From the NCBI GenBank assembly GCA_009929615.1, contig SAAB01000018.1:1-55281 (forward strand): a stretch of DNA of 55,281 nucleotides. The letters are read 5' to 3'. The translations under genes were made by a program, and so were the position numbers. Below, in pieces: positions 27,428 to 35,581 of the stretch. The notes beneath the pieces are model-generated. The model was not told the origin of the DNA. It made no database searches and worked only from the letters and a program-made list of their open reading frames with translations. Positions within the stretch are counted from its first letter, which is position 1. Each line of letters opens with the position of its first letter. The DNA is from Clostridia bacterium. GTDB lineage: Bacteria > Bacillota > Clostridia > Lachnospirales > Lachnospiraceae.

Positions 27428-28119
27428 TTGAACACCTCCCTGAACAGATGGTCTATGGATGTATTTTGTGATTCACGAATTTCATCTACATCCTGATGTA
27501 AACGAATCTTACCGTTTTGAATGAAAATAACATCATCCAGGATATTTTCAACGTCGGCAATCAAATGAGTGGAGATGAGAATCGTTGCCTGCTCATCATA
27601 GTTATTAATAATTGTCGATAGAATGTAATCCCGGGCAGCCGGGTCTACACCGGCAATCGGTTCATCCAGACAGTAGAGACGGGCACGGCGGCTCATAACC
27701 AGAATTAACTGTAATTTTTCTTTTGTACCTTTAGACATGGATTTAATCTTATCCTGTGGGCTGATATTAAGTGTTTTCAACATGTTCACTGCCCGGTTGT
27801 AGTCAAAATCCTCATAGAAATCCTGAAAGAAACGCAGGGCATCTTTGACATGCATCCAGTCCCCAAGGTAGGAGCGTTCCGGAAGATAAGAAACAATAGC
27901 TTTGGTTTCAGCACCTGGGTTCATTCCAAGAATCTGTAATTCGCCTGAGGTTGGCACCAGTAAATCATTAATAAGTTTCAGTAAGGTTGTCTTACCACTG
28001 CCATTAGGTCCCAGAAGACCGATGATTCGACCACTTTCCAAGGTTAAATTGACACCTGAAAGAGCTTCTTTTTTTGAATAACGTTTGGTCAGGTTTTTAC
28101 AAGTTACAATTGCTGTCAT
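27421..28119 (-). CDS. ABC transporter ATP-binding subunit
   Basis: A 232-residue nucleotide-binding domain with Walker A GPNGSGKTT (near residue 35), a degenerate signature MSKGTKEKLQL, and Walker B YCLDEPIAGVDP followed by the switch histidine in STHLI. The diverged signature is typical of YtrB/EcsA-like efflux ATPases. It forms a transporter with the permease downstream. Its ATG overlaps the regulator's stop codon as ATGA. Confidence 0.94.
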   Translation of the reverse strand: MTAIVTCKNLTKRYSKKEALSGVNLTLESGRIIGLLGPNGSGKTTLLKLINDLLVPTSGELQILGMNPGAETKAIVSYLPERSYLGDWMHVKDALRFFQDFYEDFDYNRAVNMLKTLNISPQDKIKSMSKGTKEKLQLILVMSRRARLYCLDEPIAGVDPAARDYILSTIINNYDEQATILISTHLIADVENILDDVIFIQNGKIRLHQDVDEIRESQNTSIDHLFREVFKC

Positions 28120-28481
28120 GCTTCATCCCCCTTTTCCTGTATCAATTCAATGGCCTCTTCTTTTGTAATCCCCAGCTGTTTCATCTTCTCCATAAATTCT
28201 TTTATCTGGGAAGCAGCCAGGTCTTTTTTTGCCTTTTCAATCATTATTGAGTCCTCCGTAATAAATCTGCCACTGGTGCGCTGTGAATATACCAAACCAC
28301 TTTGTTCTAATGCAGACAAGGCTTTTTGCATTGTATTTGGATTGACAGCTGCGATACCAGCCAGTTCTCTGACGGATGGCAGTTTTTCACCCGGTGTATA
28401 GCGTCCGGATACAATATCTATCATAACGCGTTCAACAATCTGCGTATAAATGGGTTGTCCGGAATTTAATTCCCATGCCAT
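28116..28481 (-). CDS. GntR-family regulator, YtrA subfamily
   Basis: A 121-residue repressor-type protein. It has a winged helix-turn-helix (PIYTQIVERVMIDIV, LPSVRELAGIAAVNPNTMQKAL, SGRFITED) and only a short C-terminal helical tail, the hallmark of the YtrA subfamily that lacks a large effector domain. It is the first gene of the ABC operon. The operator-like inverted repeat upstream overlaps the -10 box, so autoregulation is likely. What inducer it senses is unknown. Confidence 0.92.
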   Translation of the reverse strand: MAWELNSGQPIYTQIVERVMIDIVSGRYTPGEKLPSVRELAGIAAVNPNTMQKALSALEQSGLVYSQRTSGRFITEDSIMIEKAKKDLAASQIKEFMEKMKQLGITKEEAIELIQEKGDEA

Positions 28482-28497
28482 GAGCGTTCCTCCATTC

Positions 28498-28554
28498 TGT
28501 ACTAGTGTACTAATTACTTAATACAATAGTACATCTTGAGGTATCATATGTCAA
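28498..28554 (-). promoter_or_regulatory. Promoter and operator of the GntR-ABC operon
   Basis: On the minus strand TTGACA (28554-28549), 17-base spacer, TACTAT (28531-28526). The inverted repeat TGTACTA (28498-28504) / TAGTACA (28527-28533) places its upstream arm over the -10 box, with an inner TAGTGTACTA at 28503-28512. This layout suits repression by the first gene's product. Confidence 0.75.
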
Positions 28555-28570
28555 GTAAAAGTTTTAATAG

Positions 28571-28599
28571 TTGTGAGCAGAGGAGTGAAATGATAAAAT
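28571..28599 (+). promoter_or_regulatory. Promoter of the small lipoprotein gene
   Basis: TTGTGA (28571-28576), 17-base spacer, TAAAAT (28594-28599), divergent from the GntR promoter. Confidence 0.5.
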
Positions 28600-28614
28600 A
28601 TAGGTATCATTTGT

Positions 28615-29136
28615 ATGGAGGGTGAGATTATAAAAAGACTTATATATGTTTTGAGTTTAGGATTATTTTGTCTTTTATCCGTAGGATGCGGTAAAGATGA
28701 AAAAGGGAAAGTTGAAACGAAAGAGATAGACAATGCCGTAGTTTCACTGCCCCATTCGGCAGAAGTACTTTTTACAAGCAGTAAAAGTGATATTGAAGCA
28801 ATGGAAACCTTGACAGAACGGGAAGATAAGGCATTTATATCCGATGCCACACTTAGTGTCGATACTTATGAATATAACATAGCCTATAAGTTTGATGCAG
28901 AGGGACATATAGAATATGTATTCTATCAGTGGGTAGATGACAGTAAGTCAAATGACGAGCAGTTATGCCAGAAAGTTATGGCGGATACAAAAGTCTTTTT
29001 AGAAGAGAAGTATGGAGCCGCAGAAGAAGTATGGAGCATTTCAACGGCGGATGGAAGTTCCTATGAAATGACATTAGATGTCACAAAAGTTGATACGGAA
29101 TTTTATGGAATATCCATTGTTATTCATCATAAATAA
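28615..29136 (+). CDS. Small lipoprotein of unknown function
   Basis: A secreted lipoprotein of up to 173 residues. The signal peptide ends in a lipobox LLSVGC near residue 25, followed by a charged domain of about 145 residues I do not recognise. The start is doubtful: the only ATG (28615) has no ribosome site, whereas a perfect GGAGGG lies inside the first codons and would fit an ATT codon at 28627 (see findings). It is divergent from the GntR-ABC operon, so it could belong to the same response. Confidence 0.75.
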   Translation: MEGEIIKRLIYVLSLGLFCLLSVGCGKDEKGKVETKEIDNAVVSLPHSAEVLFTSSKSDIEAMETLTEREDKAFISDATLSVDTYEYNIAYKFDAEGHIEYVFYQWVDDSKSNDEQLCQKVMADTKVFLEEKYGAAEEVWSISTADGSSYEMTLDVTKVDTEFYGISIVIHHK

Positions 29137-29140
29137 AAAG

Positions 29141-29158
29141 CATATAGTGCACTATATG
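29141..29158. promoter_or_regulatory. Perfect 18-bp palindrome
   Basis: CATATAGTGCACTATATG reads the same on both strands. It lies just after the lipoprotein gene and 59 bases before the small gene at 29217. There is no T-run, so it is not a terminator; an operator is more likely. Confidence 0.6.
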
Positions 29159-29216
29159 ATGTAGCGGTATTATCGGATGTGGCAAGGAACTTCTGAAATA
29201 CGGAAGAGAGGTAGTT

Positions 29217-29381
29217 ATGGAAGAAATGGGAATGACGAATGAACAGTACAAAGGAATGCTGCTTGATGAGCTGGAAGATTGGCAAGAAGTTTTTGAGATT
29301 GCAAAAGAAACTGATAACAAAAAAATAATCGCAAAAGCCGAAAGGCAGATTGCGAAGATTAATGAAAAATTAAAGTTTTAG
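29217..29381 (+). CDS. Small acidic helical protein, 54 residues, unknown
   Basis: An open frame from ATG 29217 with AGAGAGG seven bases upstream, encoding 54 residues starting MEEMGMTNEQYKGM and rich in Glu, Lys and Ala (largely helical, possibly a small coiled coil). The same frame stays open upstream to about 29160, so the start may be earlier, or it is the end of a longer degraded gene. I do not recognise the family. The good ribosome site and helical periodicity favour a real product. Confidence 0.5.
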   Translation: MEEMGMTNEQYKGMLLDELEDWQEVFEIAKETDNKKIIAKAERQIAKINEKLKF

Positions 29382-29617
29382 CAGAATAGCAGAGAGGGCG
29401 GGTTTGCCACCGCTCCCTACTAATTAAAAGTATAGCAAAGAATAATTTGAAAATCAATGAAAAGCCTTGGAAGAACACCTGGGCTTTTTGATATATTCAG
29501 GGGCAAAAAAGTGGCAGAAATTTGTTTTAATACGATATAATATAACAATAAAAATAGTCACAAATCCACTAAAACAAAGGGCTTGTGACTATTTGATATG
29601 ATACGAAATGAATAAAA
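29382..29617. other. Intergenic stretch with hairpins only
   Basis: Contains an imperfect hairpin GGGCGG/CCGCTCCC near 29397-29420, a weak terminator-like hairpin ending GGGCTTTTT near 29461-29491, and the strong tRNA-Arg terminator. I see no gene here. Confidence 0.5.
29548..29594 (-). terminator. Terminator of tRNA-Arg
   Basis: On the minus strand AAATAGTCACAA and its complement form a 12-bp stem (29552-29563 with 29583-29594), followed by a T-run. Confidence 0.88.
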
Positions 29618-29689
29618 CGCACCCGACGGGAATTGAACCCACGCACACGGCTCCGGAGGCCATCGCTCTATCCACTGAGCTACGGGTGC
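29618..29689 (-). tRNA. tRNA-Arg (anticodon CCG)
   Basis: Cloverleaf on the minus strand: 7-bp acceptor GCACCCG/CGGGTGC, D-arm GCTCAGTGGATAGAGC, anticodon loop CTCCGGA, T-arm with GGTTCAATTCC. It reads CGG. The CCA end is not encoded. Confidence 0.95.
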
Positions 29690-29754
29690 AAGTAGTATTT
29701 TACTATAACTCACCTGGATTTGCAATGATTATTTTTCCGAAAAGACAGTGCTAG

Positions 29755-29783
29755 TTGACGGAATATGCTTTTTTTGGTAGAAT
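29755..29783 (+). promoter_or_regulatory. Promoter of the gene at 29810
   Basis: TTGACG (29755-29760), 17-base spacer, TAGAAT (29778-29783). Confidence 0.8.
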
Positions 29784-29809
29784 AAAGAGAATTGAAAAGG
29801 AGGATTACT

Positions 29810-30586
29810 ATGAAGACGAACCGTAGTAAAACAATACTCGTTATCATCTTATCTTTAATAGCTATTGCAGCTATTGTAGCTGCCATTGTTATGTCTGTAA
29901 GAAATAAATCAGAAGATAAACAGGCTGCAGTAGCACAGACAGCCGAAAGTGTTGTGATAGACGAGGACGAAGTTTCAAAAGACCGTCTCTTGGAGGATAA
30001 ATATCCAGAAGTAAATGATTTGATAAAGAGATACCGTGAAGCCCTGACAAATGGTGATGTAGACGCTCTGAAGGAAATCTATAATACAACAGATAACATC
30101 AGTAATGATGTCCTTGCATCCACATCTAAGATTATTGAAGGATATTCGAATACGGTATGCTATACAAAGAAGGGCTTGGAAGACAACTCTTATTTTGTAT
30201 TCATCTATGATGATTTGAAAATCAGCGGAATTAACACTCCGGCACCAAACCTCACCATAGTTTATGTAAAGAGTGAAGCTGATGGTACTTACTATATATA
30301 TCGCGGGGAGAGAAGTGCTGCAACATCTACTTATGAATATGATGCAGAGACAACCGCCTATATTAAGCAGCTGTATCAAGACGAAGAAGTTAAAGATTTA
30401 ATGGCAACTGTATATCAGGCCAAGGAAGCAGCCTGTGCCAAGGATGAAGCACTTAGAAACTTTATCGATGGGCTTGCATCTCCATCATCTGATGTGACTG
30501 AAGAGACTGTTGAGGAAACAGGAACGGATGAAACCGCAGAAGACCAGAGCGAAGAGACAGAAAGTGAAACAGAAGAAGCTATATAA
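29810..30586 (+). CDS. Membrane-anchored extracytoplasmic protein of unknown function
   Basis: A 258-residue protein: short basic N-terminus, one membrane helix (TILVIILSLIAIAAIVAAIVM, about residues 8-28), then an outer domain of about 190 residues with a helical LIKRYREALTNGDVDALKEIY segment reminiscent of NTF2-like proteins, and a long Glu/Thr-rich acidic tail (last 35 residues). No family could be named. ATG 29810 has GGAGG eight bases upstream. It is a single gene with its own promoter and terminator. Confidence 0.82.
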   Translation: MKTNRSKTILVIILSLIAIAAIVAAIVMSVRNKSEDKQAAVAQTAESVVIDEDEVSKDRLLEDKYPEVNDLIKRYREALTNGDVDALKEIYNTTDNISNDVLASTSKIIEGYSNTVCYTKKGLEDNSYFVFIYDDLKISGINTPAPNLTIVYVKSEADGTYYIYRGERSAATSTYEYDAETTAYIKQLYQDEEVKDLMATVYQAKEAACAKDEALRNFIDGLASPSSDVTEETVEETGTDETAEDQSEETESETEEAI

Positions 30587-30602
30587 TAGATAGTACAACA
30601 TG

Positions 30603-30642
30603 AAAAGGTTTCTATTGCCATAGGGGATAGAAACCTTTTGTT
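30603..30642 (+). terminator. Terminator of the gene at 29810
   Basis: A 12-bp perfect stem AAAAGGTTTCTA (30603-30614) / TAGAAACCTTTT (30628-30639). Confidence 0.88.
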
Positions 30643-30659
30643 GAATCCGGGGGATGAAT

Positions 30660-31367
30660 ATGGAAAAAATAAGATTAAATAAATATCTGAGTGCTCAGGG
30701 AGTCTGCTCAAGAAGAGAAGCAGACCGGTACGTTAAAGCTGGAAAAGTAACGATTAACGGACGTATTGCAGAGATGGGCGAAAAAGTTGATGGGACAGAG
30801 AGCATCGTCATTGATGGCAGAACGGTAGGTGCCGGACCGAAGAAGAAGGTTGTTCTGGCAATGAACAAACCGAAGGGAATTGTATGCTCCAGTAAAGAAA
30901 AGGATAATATTATCGACTATATGAAATACCCTGAACGCATTTATCCCGTAGGACGGCTTGATAAGAATTCAACAGGTTTGATTCTTCTGAGTAACGATGG
31001 AGAATTAATGAATGAAATTTTAAAAGCCAGAAATTATCACGAAAAAGAATATGAAGTTCGTGTAAATCAGAGAATATCAACAGAATTTATTCGTCATATG
31101 AGTAAAGGTGTTTATCTGGAAGAACTGGATGCGACAACACGTCCATGTAAAGTAAAAAAGGTGGATGCTTATACATTCCGCATCATTTTGACACAGGGCT
31201 TAAATCGTCAGATACGACGTATGTGTGCATATTTCAATTACCGCGTGGTTACATTAAAACGTGTACGAATCATGAATATTCTTTTGGGGGATTTGCCGGA
31301 AGGAAAATGTCGTGAACTTACTTTAAAGGAAATGAAGGAATTGGAGGGAGCCTTAAAACATGAATGA
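30660..31367 (+). CDS. rluF: rRNA pseudouridine synthase, RluF-like
   Basis: A 235-residue enzyme with an N-terminal S4 RNA-binding domain (KYLSAQGVCSRREADRYV) and a catalytic domain with the aspartate in GRLDKNSTGL (near residue 100), followed by HEKEYEV and LTQGLNRQIRRMC. These match RluF, which modifies a 23S rRNA uridine, better than RsuA or RluB. The ATG at 30660 has a GGGGG run eight bases upstream, so it is preferred over ATG 30654. It overlaps ligA by 8 bases. Confidence 0.85.
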   Translation: MEKIRLNKYLSAQGVCSRREADRYVKAGKVTINGRIAEMGEKVDGTESIVIDGRTVGAGPKKKVVLAMNKPKGIVCSSKEKDNIIDYMKYPERIYPVGRLDKNSTGLILLSNDGELMNEILKARNYHEKEYEVRVNQRISTEFIRHMSKGVYLEELDATTRPCKVKKVDAYTFRIILTQGLNRQIRRMCAYFNYRVVTLKRVRIMNILLGDLPEGKCRELTLKEMKELEGALKHE

Positions 31368-33321
31368 TTTTCTTGATGAAATGCGTGAGCTGATTAAAAA
31401 ATTAAATGATGCATCAAAAGCTTACTATCAGGAAGCAAGGGAAATCATGAGTAACTATGAATATGATGCTCTTTATGACAGACTTCTGGCTCTGGAAAAG
31501 GAATCCGGAACCGTACTTTCAGACAGCCCATCGATTCATGTAGGATATGAAGTTTTAAGTGATTTGCCGAAAGAACAGCATGATTCACCGATGCTTTCGC
31601 TGGATAAAACTAAAGATGTGCAGGTACTAAAATCCTGGCTCGGCAGTAACGAAGGTCTGCTTTCGTGGAAACTGGACGGCTTGACGATTGTTCTTACCTA
31701 CAGAGAGGGAGAGCTGGTCAAAGCGGTTACCCGTGGAAATAGTGTAATTGGAGAAGTCATTACCAACAATGCCCGTGTATTTAAGAATCTGCCCCATCGG
31801 ATTAGTTATGAAGGTGAATTGATTCTTCGAGGAGAAGCTTTAATTCGCTATTCGGATTTTGAAAAGCTGAATGCGGATATTGAAGATGTGGATGCAAAAT
31901 ATAAGAATCCAAGAAACCTGTGCAGCGGTTCAGTGCGCCAGCTGAATAACGAGATTACAGCTCAGAGGAATGTACGTTTTTATGCATTTACCCTTGTAAA
32001 GGCCGAGGACATAGATTTTGGAAACTCCCGAAAAAATCAAATAGAGTGGCTTAAAAGCCTGGGATTTGATGCGGTCGGCTACAAAGTTGTAAATCATGAG
32101 AATATTGAAAAAGAAGTTGAGTGGTTTGCAGCTAATATTGAAACAAATGATTTACCATCGGATGGACTTGTACTCACATTGGACGATATCGCATATAGCC
32201 GTTCATTGGGAACGACGGCTAAGTTTCCGAGGGATTCGATTGCCTTTAAATGGGCGGATGAAACAGAAAAAACCCATTTGCTCGAGGTGGAATGGAGTGC
32301 TTCGAGAACGGGACTTATTAATCCGGTGGCTATTTTTGAACCGGTTCAGCTGGAAGGCACAACCGTTTCCCGGGCGAGCATTCATAATGTAAGTATTGTA
32401 GAAAGCCTGGAACTGGGAATAGGCGATGAGTTGATGGTTTATAAGGCAAATATGATTATTCCACAAATCAGTGAGAATCTTACAAGAAGTGGAAATCTTG
32501 CCATTCCATCCCAATGTCCGGTCTGCGGTCAGCCAACAAAAATTCTAGATGAGAATGGAGTCCGGGTTCTGACTTGCCCAAATGCAGAATGTGAGGCAAA
32601 ACATATTAAAGGGCTGTCTTTGTTTGTTTCAAGAGACGCTTTTAATATCGAAGGTCTGTCTGAAGCCACTTTGGAAAAATTTGTTCAGAGGGGATTTATC
32701 CATGGTGTAGGAGATATTTTCCACCTTAATAATCATAGAGAAGAGATTGTTGAGATGGAGGGCATGGGCGAAAAGTCCTATGAAAAATTAGTCAAAGCCA
32801 TAGAAAAATCAAGAGAGATCAAAACGGCATCCTTTGTCTATAGTTTGGGGATTGCCAATGTGGGCCTTTCAAATGCCAAATTGCTGTGCCGCTATTTCAA
32901 AGATGATATCAATGCTCTGATGAAAGCTGAGGCTGACGATATTGCATCTATTGATGGTATTGGTCCGGTGATTGCCCAAAGTGTTGAAGCGTTCTTTAAA
33001 AATCCAAAGCAGAGGGAACAGGTGGATGCACTTCTCAAAGAAGTAACCTTACAAAAAGAAGAGCTTTCTGAGGATGCCATGATTTTTAAAGATACGACTT
33101 TTGTGATTACCGGCAGTGTAGAACATTTTGCAAATCGTAATGAAATGAAAGCGGTCATTGAATCCAAAGGTGGCAAAGTGGCAGGTTCTGTTTCCTCAAA
33201 GACAAACTATCTGATTAATAATGATGCGGCATCTGCTTCTTCAAAAAATAAAAAAGCAAAAGAACTTGGTATTCCAATTCTTACTGAGGAAGATTTTTTA
33301 GAACTTCTGGGGGAATCCTAG
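31360..33321 (+). CDS. ligA: NAD-dependent DNA ligase
   Basis: A 653-residue NAD+ ligase. Domains: Ia/adenylation with the nucleophilic lysine K104 in WKLDGLTI; OB fold; a four-cysteine zinc finger (CPVC...CPNAEC); helix-hairpin-helix repeats; and a C-terminal BRCT domain. It seals nicks in replication and repair. The adenylation motifs differ from typical LigA: TRGNS in place of TRGDG, and KNPRNLCSGS in place of ANPRNAAAGS. This matches the divergent type I associate with Lachnospiraceae. It overlaps the upstream rluF by 8 bases, so the two are coupled. Confidence 0.95.
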   Translation: MNDFLDEMRELIKKLNDASKAYYQEAREIMSNYEYDALYDRLLALEKESGTVLSDSPSIHVGYEVLSDLPKEQHDSPMLSLDKTKDVQVLKSWLGSNEGLLSWKLDGLTIVLTYREGELVKAVTRGNSVIGEVITNNARVFKNLPHRISYEGELILRGEALIRYSDFEKLNADIEDVDAKYKNPRNLCSGSVRQLNNEITAQRNVRFYAFTLVKAEDIDFGNSRKNQIEWLKSLGFDAVGYKVVNHENIEKEVEWFAANIETNDLPSDGLVLTLDDIAYSRSLGTTAKFPRDSIAFKWADETEKTHLLEVEWSASRTGLINPVAIFEPVQLEGTTVSRASIHNVSIVESLELGIGDELMVYKANMIIPQISENLTRSGNLAIPSQCPVCGQPTKILDENGVRVLTCPNAECEAKHIKGLSLFVSRDAFNIEGLSEATLEKFVQRGFIHGVGDIFHLNNHREEIVEMEGMGEKSYEKLVKAIEKSREIKTASFVYSLGIANVGLSNAKLLCRYFKDDINALMKAEADDIASIDGIGPVIAQSVEAFFKNPKQREQVDALLKEVTLQKEELSEDAMIFKDTTFVITGSVEHFANRNEMKAVIESKGGKVAGSVSSKTNYLINNDAASASSKNKKAKELGIPILTEEDFLELLGES

Positions 33322-33354
33322 GATAATGGTGGGAATTGTATTTTTTTAAATAAT

Positions 33355-33403
33355 AGGCTGTCACTGAGAATTTTATTGATAAAATCTTATTGACAGCCTT
33401 CTC
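33355..33403 (+). terminator. Terminator-like hairpin after ligA
   Basis: AGGCTGTCA (33355-33363) pairs with TGACAGCCT (33391-33399), with an inner ATTTTAT/ATAAAAT helix. The downstream arm contains the -35 box of the isc operon. Confidence 0.7.
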
Positions 33404-33447
33404 TTTCGGTGGTATTCTAGGACCATAATTCCGAGTAAATTAGTCGG
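33390..33447 (+). promoter_or_regulatory. Promoter and operator of the iscR operon
   Basis: TTGACA (33390-33395), 17-base spacer, TATTCT (33413-33418). About 12 bases later comes the near-palindrome CCGAGTAAATTAGTCGG (33431-33447, one mismatch), of the shape bound by Rrf2/IscR proteins, 20 bases before iscR. Autoregulation by the Fe-S state of IscR is inferred. Confidence 0.7.
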
Positions 33448-33466
33448 ATATGTTAGAGGTGAGAGT

Positions 33467-33916
33467 ATGAAACTTTCAACAAAAGGCCGGTATGGCCTGA
33501 GAGCAGCGGTGGATTTGGCCTTATTCGCCAGCGAAGAACCCATGTCCATCAGTATGATAGCGACCCGGGAAGGACTATCCGAGAGCTATTTGGAACAATT
33601 ATTTGCCAAGCTGAAAAAGGCTGGCCTTGTGCACAGTGTCCGTGGAACAAATGGCGGATATCAGTTGTCCAAGCCTGCAAGGGAGATTTCCGTCGGAGAT
33701 ATTCTTAGAGCCTTGGAAGGGGACATGGTTATCGTTGATTGTCCGGACAGTGAAAGCATGTGTGCCAAGTTTGACTCATGTGTCACGAAGTATGTCTGGA
33801 AGCGTATTAATAATAGTATTAATGATACGATGGATTCCATGACATTGGAAGAGATTGTTGCCAACAGTCATAATGCGGCAGAAGAAAGTCATCAGAAGGC
33901 ATATTGTTCAAAATAA
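33467..33916 (+). CDS. iscR: Rrf2-family Fe-S regulator (IscR-like)
   Basis: A 149-residue Rrf2 regulator with a winged helix (KGRYGLRAAVDLALFA at the N-terminus, GLVHSVRGTNGGYQLSKPA). Three cysteines, in DCPDSESMCAKFDSC (about residues 90-105), match the spacing of the IscR [2Fe-2S] site; CymR, the cysteine regulator, lacks them. It heads the operon iscR-iscS-iscU-mnmA and likely represses it when Fe-S clusters are plentiful. RBS is AGAGGTGAG. Confidence 0.9.
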   Translation: MKLSTKGRYGLRAAVDLALFASEEPMSISMIATREGLSESYLEQLFAKLKKAGLVHSVRGTNGGYQLSKPAREISVGDILRALEGDMVIVDCPDSESMCAKFDSCVTKYVWKRINNSINDTMDSMTLEEIVANSHNAAEESHQKAYCSK

Positions 33917-33940
33917 TTATATAGAAGTGGAGAGAAAAAG

Positions 33941-35128
33941 ATGGATAAGAAGATTATTTATCTAGACCATGCAGCGACAACAGCTACACGGCCGGAAGTA
34001 GTTGAGGCTATGCTGCCTTATTTTACAGAGTATTATGGAAATCCTTCCAGTGTATATGATCTGGGAGCTAAGAATAAACAGGTTGTTACAGAATCCCGTG
34101 AAACAATCGCTAAAGCACTTGGAACTGATGCGGCGAATATTTATTTTACAGCAGGTGGTTCTGAAGCAGATAACTGGGCATTAATAGCAACTGTAGAAGC
34201 TTTAAAAGGAAAAGGAAATCACATTATCACATCTAAGATTGAGCATCATGCCATTCTTCATACCTGTGAATATCTTGCAAAAGAACGTGGATGTGAGATT
34301 ACTTATGTAGATGTGGATGAAAACGGTATTATTAAACTGGATGAATTGAAGAAAGCTATCCGGCCTACGACCATTTTGATTTCAGTTATGTTTGCCAATA
34401 ATGAAATTGGAACTATCCAGCCAATTAAAGAAATCGGTGCAATTGCTCATGAACATGGTATTCTGTTCCATACAGATGCTGTTCAGGCCTTTACTCAGAT
34501 TAAGATTAATGTAGATGAACTTAATATTGACATGCTCAGTGTCAGCGGCCATAAATTAAATGGCCCGAAAGGTATTGGATTTTTATATATCCGAAAAGGT
34601 GTTAAGATTCGTTCATTTATTCATGGTGGTGCTCAGGAGAGAAAACGTCGTGCCGGAACAGAGAACGTACCGGGAATCGTAGGCATGGGAAAAGCTGTTG
34701 AGATTGCAATGAACACTTTTGAGGAACGGGTTCAGAAAGAAACAGAACTCAGAAATCACTTGATTCAGAGAGTTTTGTCAGAAATTCCATATGTCCGTCT
34801 GAATGGCGATAGTGAGAAACGTCTGCCAAATAATGCAAACTTCAGTTTCCAGTTTATTGAAGGTGAATCCCTTTTGATTATGCTGGATATGGCAGGTATC
34901 TGTGGCTCCAGTGGTTCTGCCTGTACATCAGGTTCCCTGGACCCATCCCATGTTTTACTGGCTATAGGTCTGCCTCATGAAATTGCCCATGGTTCTCTGA
35001 GATTGACAGTCGGAGAAGATAATACCATTGAAGAGATGGATTATGTTGTTGATAAAGTAAAAGAAATTGTGGCACGTCTTAGAGATATGTCACCTTTATA
35101 CGAAGATTTTGTTAAGAAGAATCGATAG
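33941..35128 (+). CDS. iscS: Cysteine desulfurase
   Basis: A 395-residue NifS/IscS-type aminotransferase-fold enzyme. The PLP lysine is in SGHKLNGPKG (near residue 204) and the sulfur-carrying cysteine in GSSGSACTSGSL (near residue 327), the short loop of group I desulfurases. It takes sulfur from cysteine for Fe-S clusters and for tRNA thiolation. Its neighbours are the scaffold protein directly downstream and mnmA, the two expected sulfur users. Confidence 0.96.
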   Translation: MDKKIIYLDHAATTATRPEVVEAMLPYFTEYYGNPSSVYDLGAKNKQVVTESRETIAKALGTDAANIYFTAGGSEADNWALIATVEALKGKGNHIITSKIEHHAILHTCEYLAKERGCEITYVDVDENGIIKLDELKKAIRPTTILISVMFANNEIGTIQPIKEIGAIAHEHGILFHTDAVQAFTQIKINVDELNIDMLSVSGHKLNGPKGIGFLYIRKGVKIRSFIHGGAQERKRRAGTENVPGIVGMGKAVEIAMNTFEERVQKETELRNHLIQRVLSEIPYVRLNGDSEKRLPNNANFSFQFIEGESLLIMLDMAGICGSSGSACTSGSLDPSHVLLAIGLPHEIAHGSLRLTVGEDNTIEEMDYVVDKVKEIVARLRDMSPLYEDFVKKNR

Positions 35129-35140
35129 GAGGAAATAAAT

Positions 35141-35578
35141 ATGTACAGCGAAAAGGTAATGGAGCATTTTCAGAATCCAAGAAATGTAGGAGAAATTGAA
35201 AATGCCAGCGGTGTAGGTACAGTAGGAAATGCAAAATGTGGAGACATTATGCGTATCTATTTTGATATTGATGATAACCAGGTTATTCAGGATGTTAAGT
35301 TCAAGACTTTTGGATGTGGTGCAGCAGTTGCTACAAGCAGCATGGCAACAGAACTTGTCAAAGGCAAAACTATTTATGAGGCTCTTGAAGTGACAAATAA
35401 AGCGGTTATGGAAGCACTTGATGGTCTGCCGGCAGTAAAAGTACATTGCTCCCTTCTTGCAGAAGAGGCAATTCATGCAGCACTGTGGGATTATGCAGAG
35501 AAACATAATATTAAGATTGAAGGTTTATCCAAACCAAAGTCAGATATTGGTGAAGAAGAAGAGGAAGAAGATTATTAA
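35141..35578 (+). CDS. iscU: Fe-S scaffold protein, IscU/NifU N-terminal type
   Basis: A 145-residue scaffold with cysteines in GNAKCGD (C36 region), FGCGAAVATSS (near 63) and VKVHCSLLAEEAI (near 106), the three cluster ligands of IscU. The tail is strongly acidic (GEEEEEEDY). It starts 12 bases after the desulfurase with AGGAGG and follows the usual clostridial iscS-iscU pairing. Confidence 0.95.
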   Translation: MYSEKVMEHFQNPRNVGEIENASGVGTVGNAKCGDIMRIYFDIDDNQVIQDVKFKTFGCGAAVATSSMATELVKGKTIYEALEVTNKAVMEALDGLPAVKVHCSLLAEEAIHAALWDYAEKHNIKIEGLSKPKSDIGEEEEEEDY

Positions 35579-35581
35579 TCC

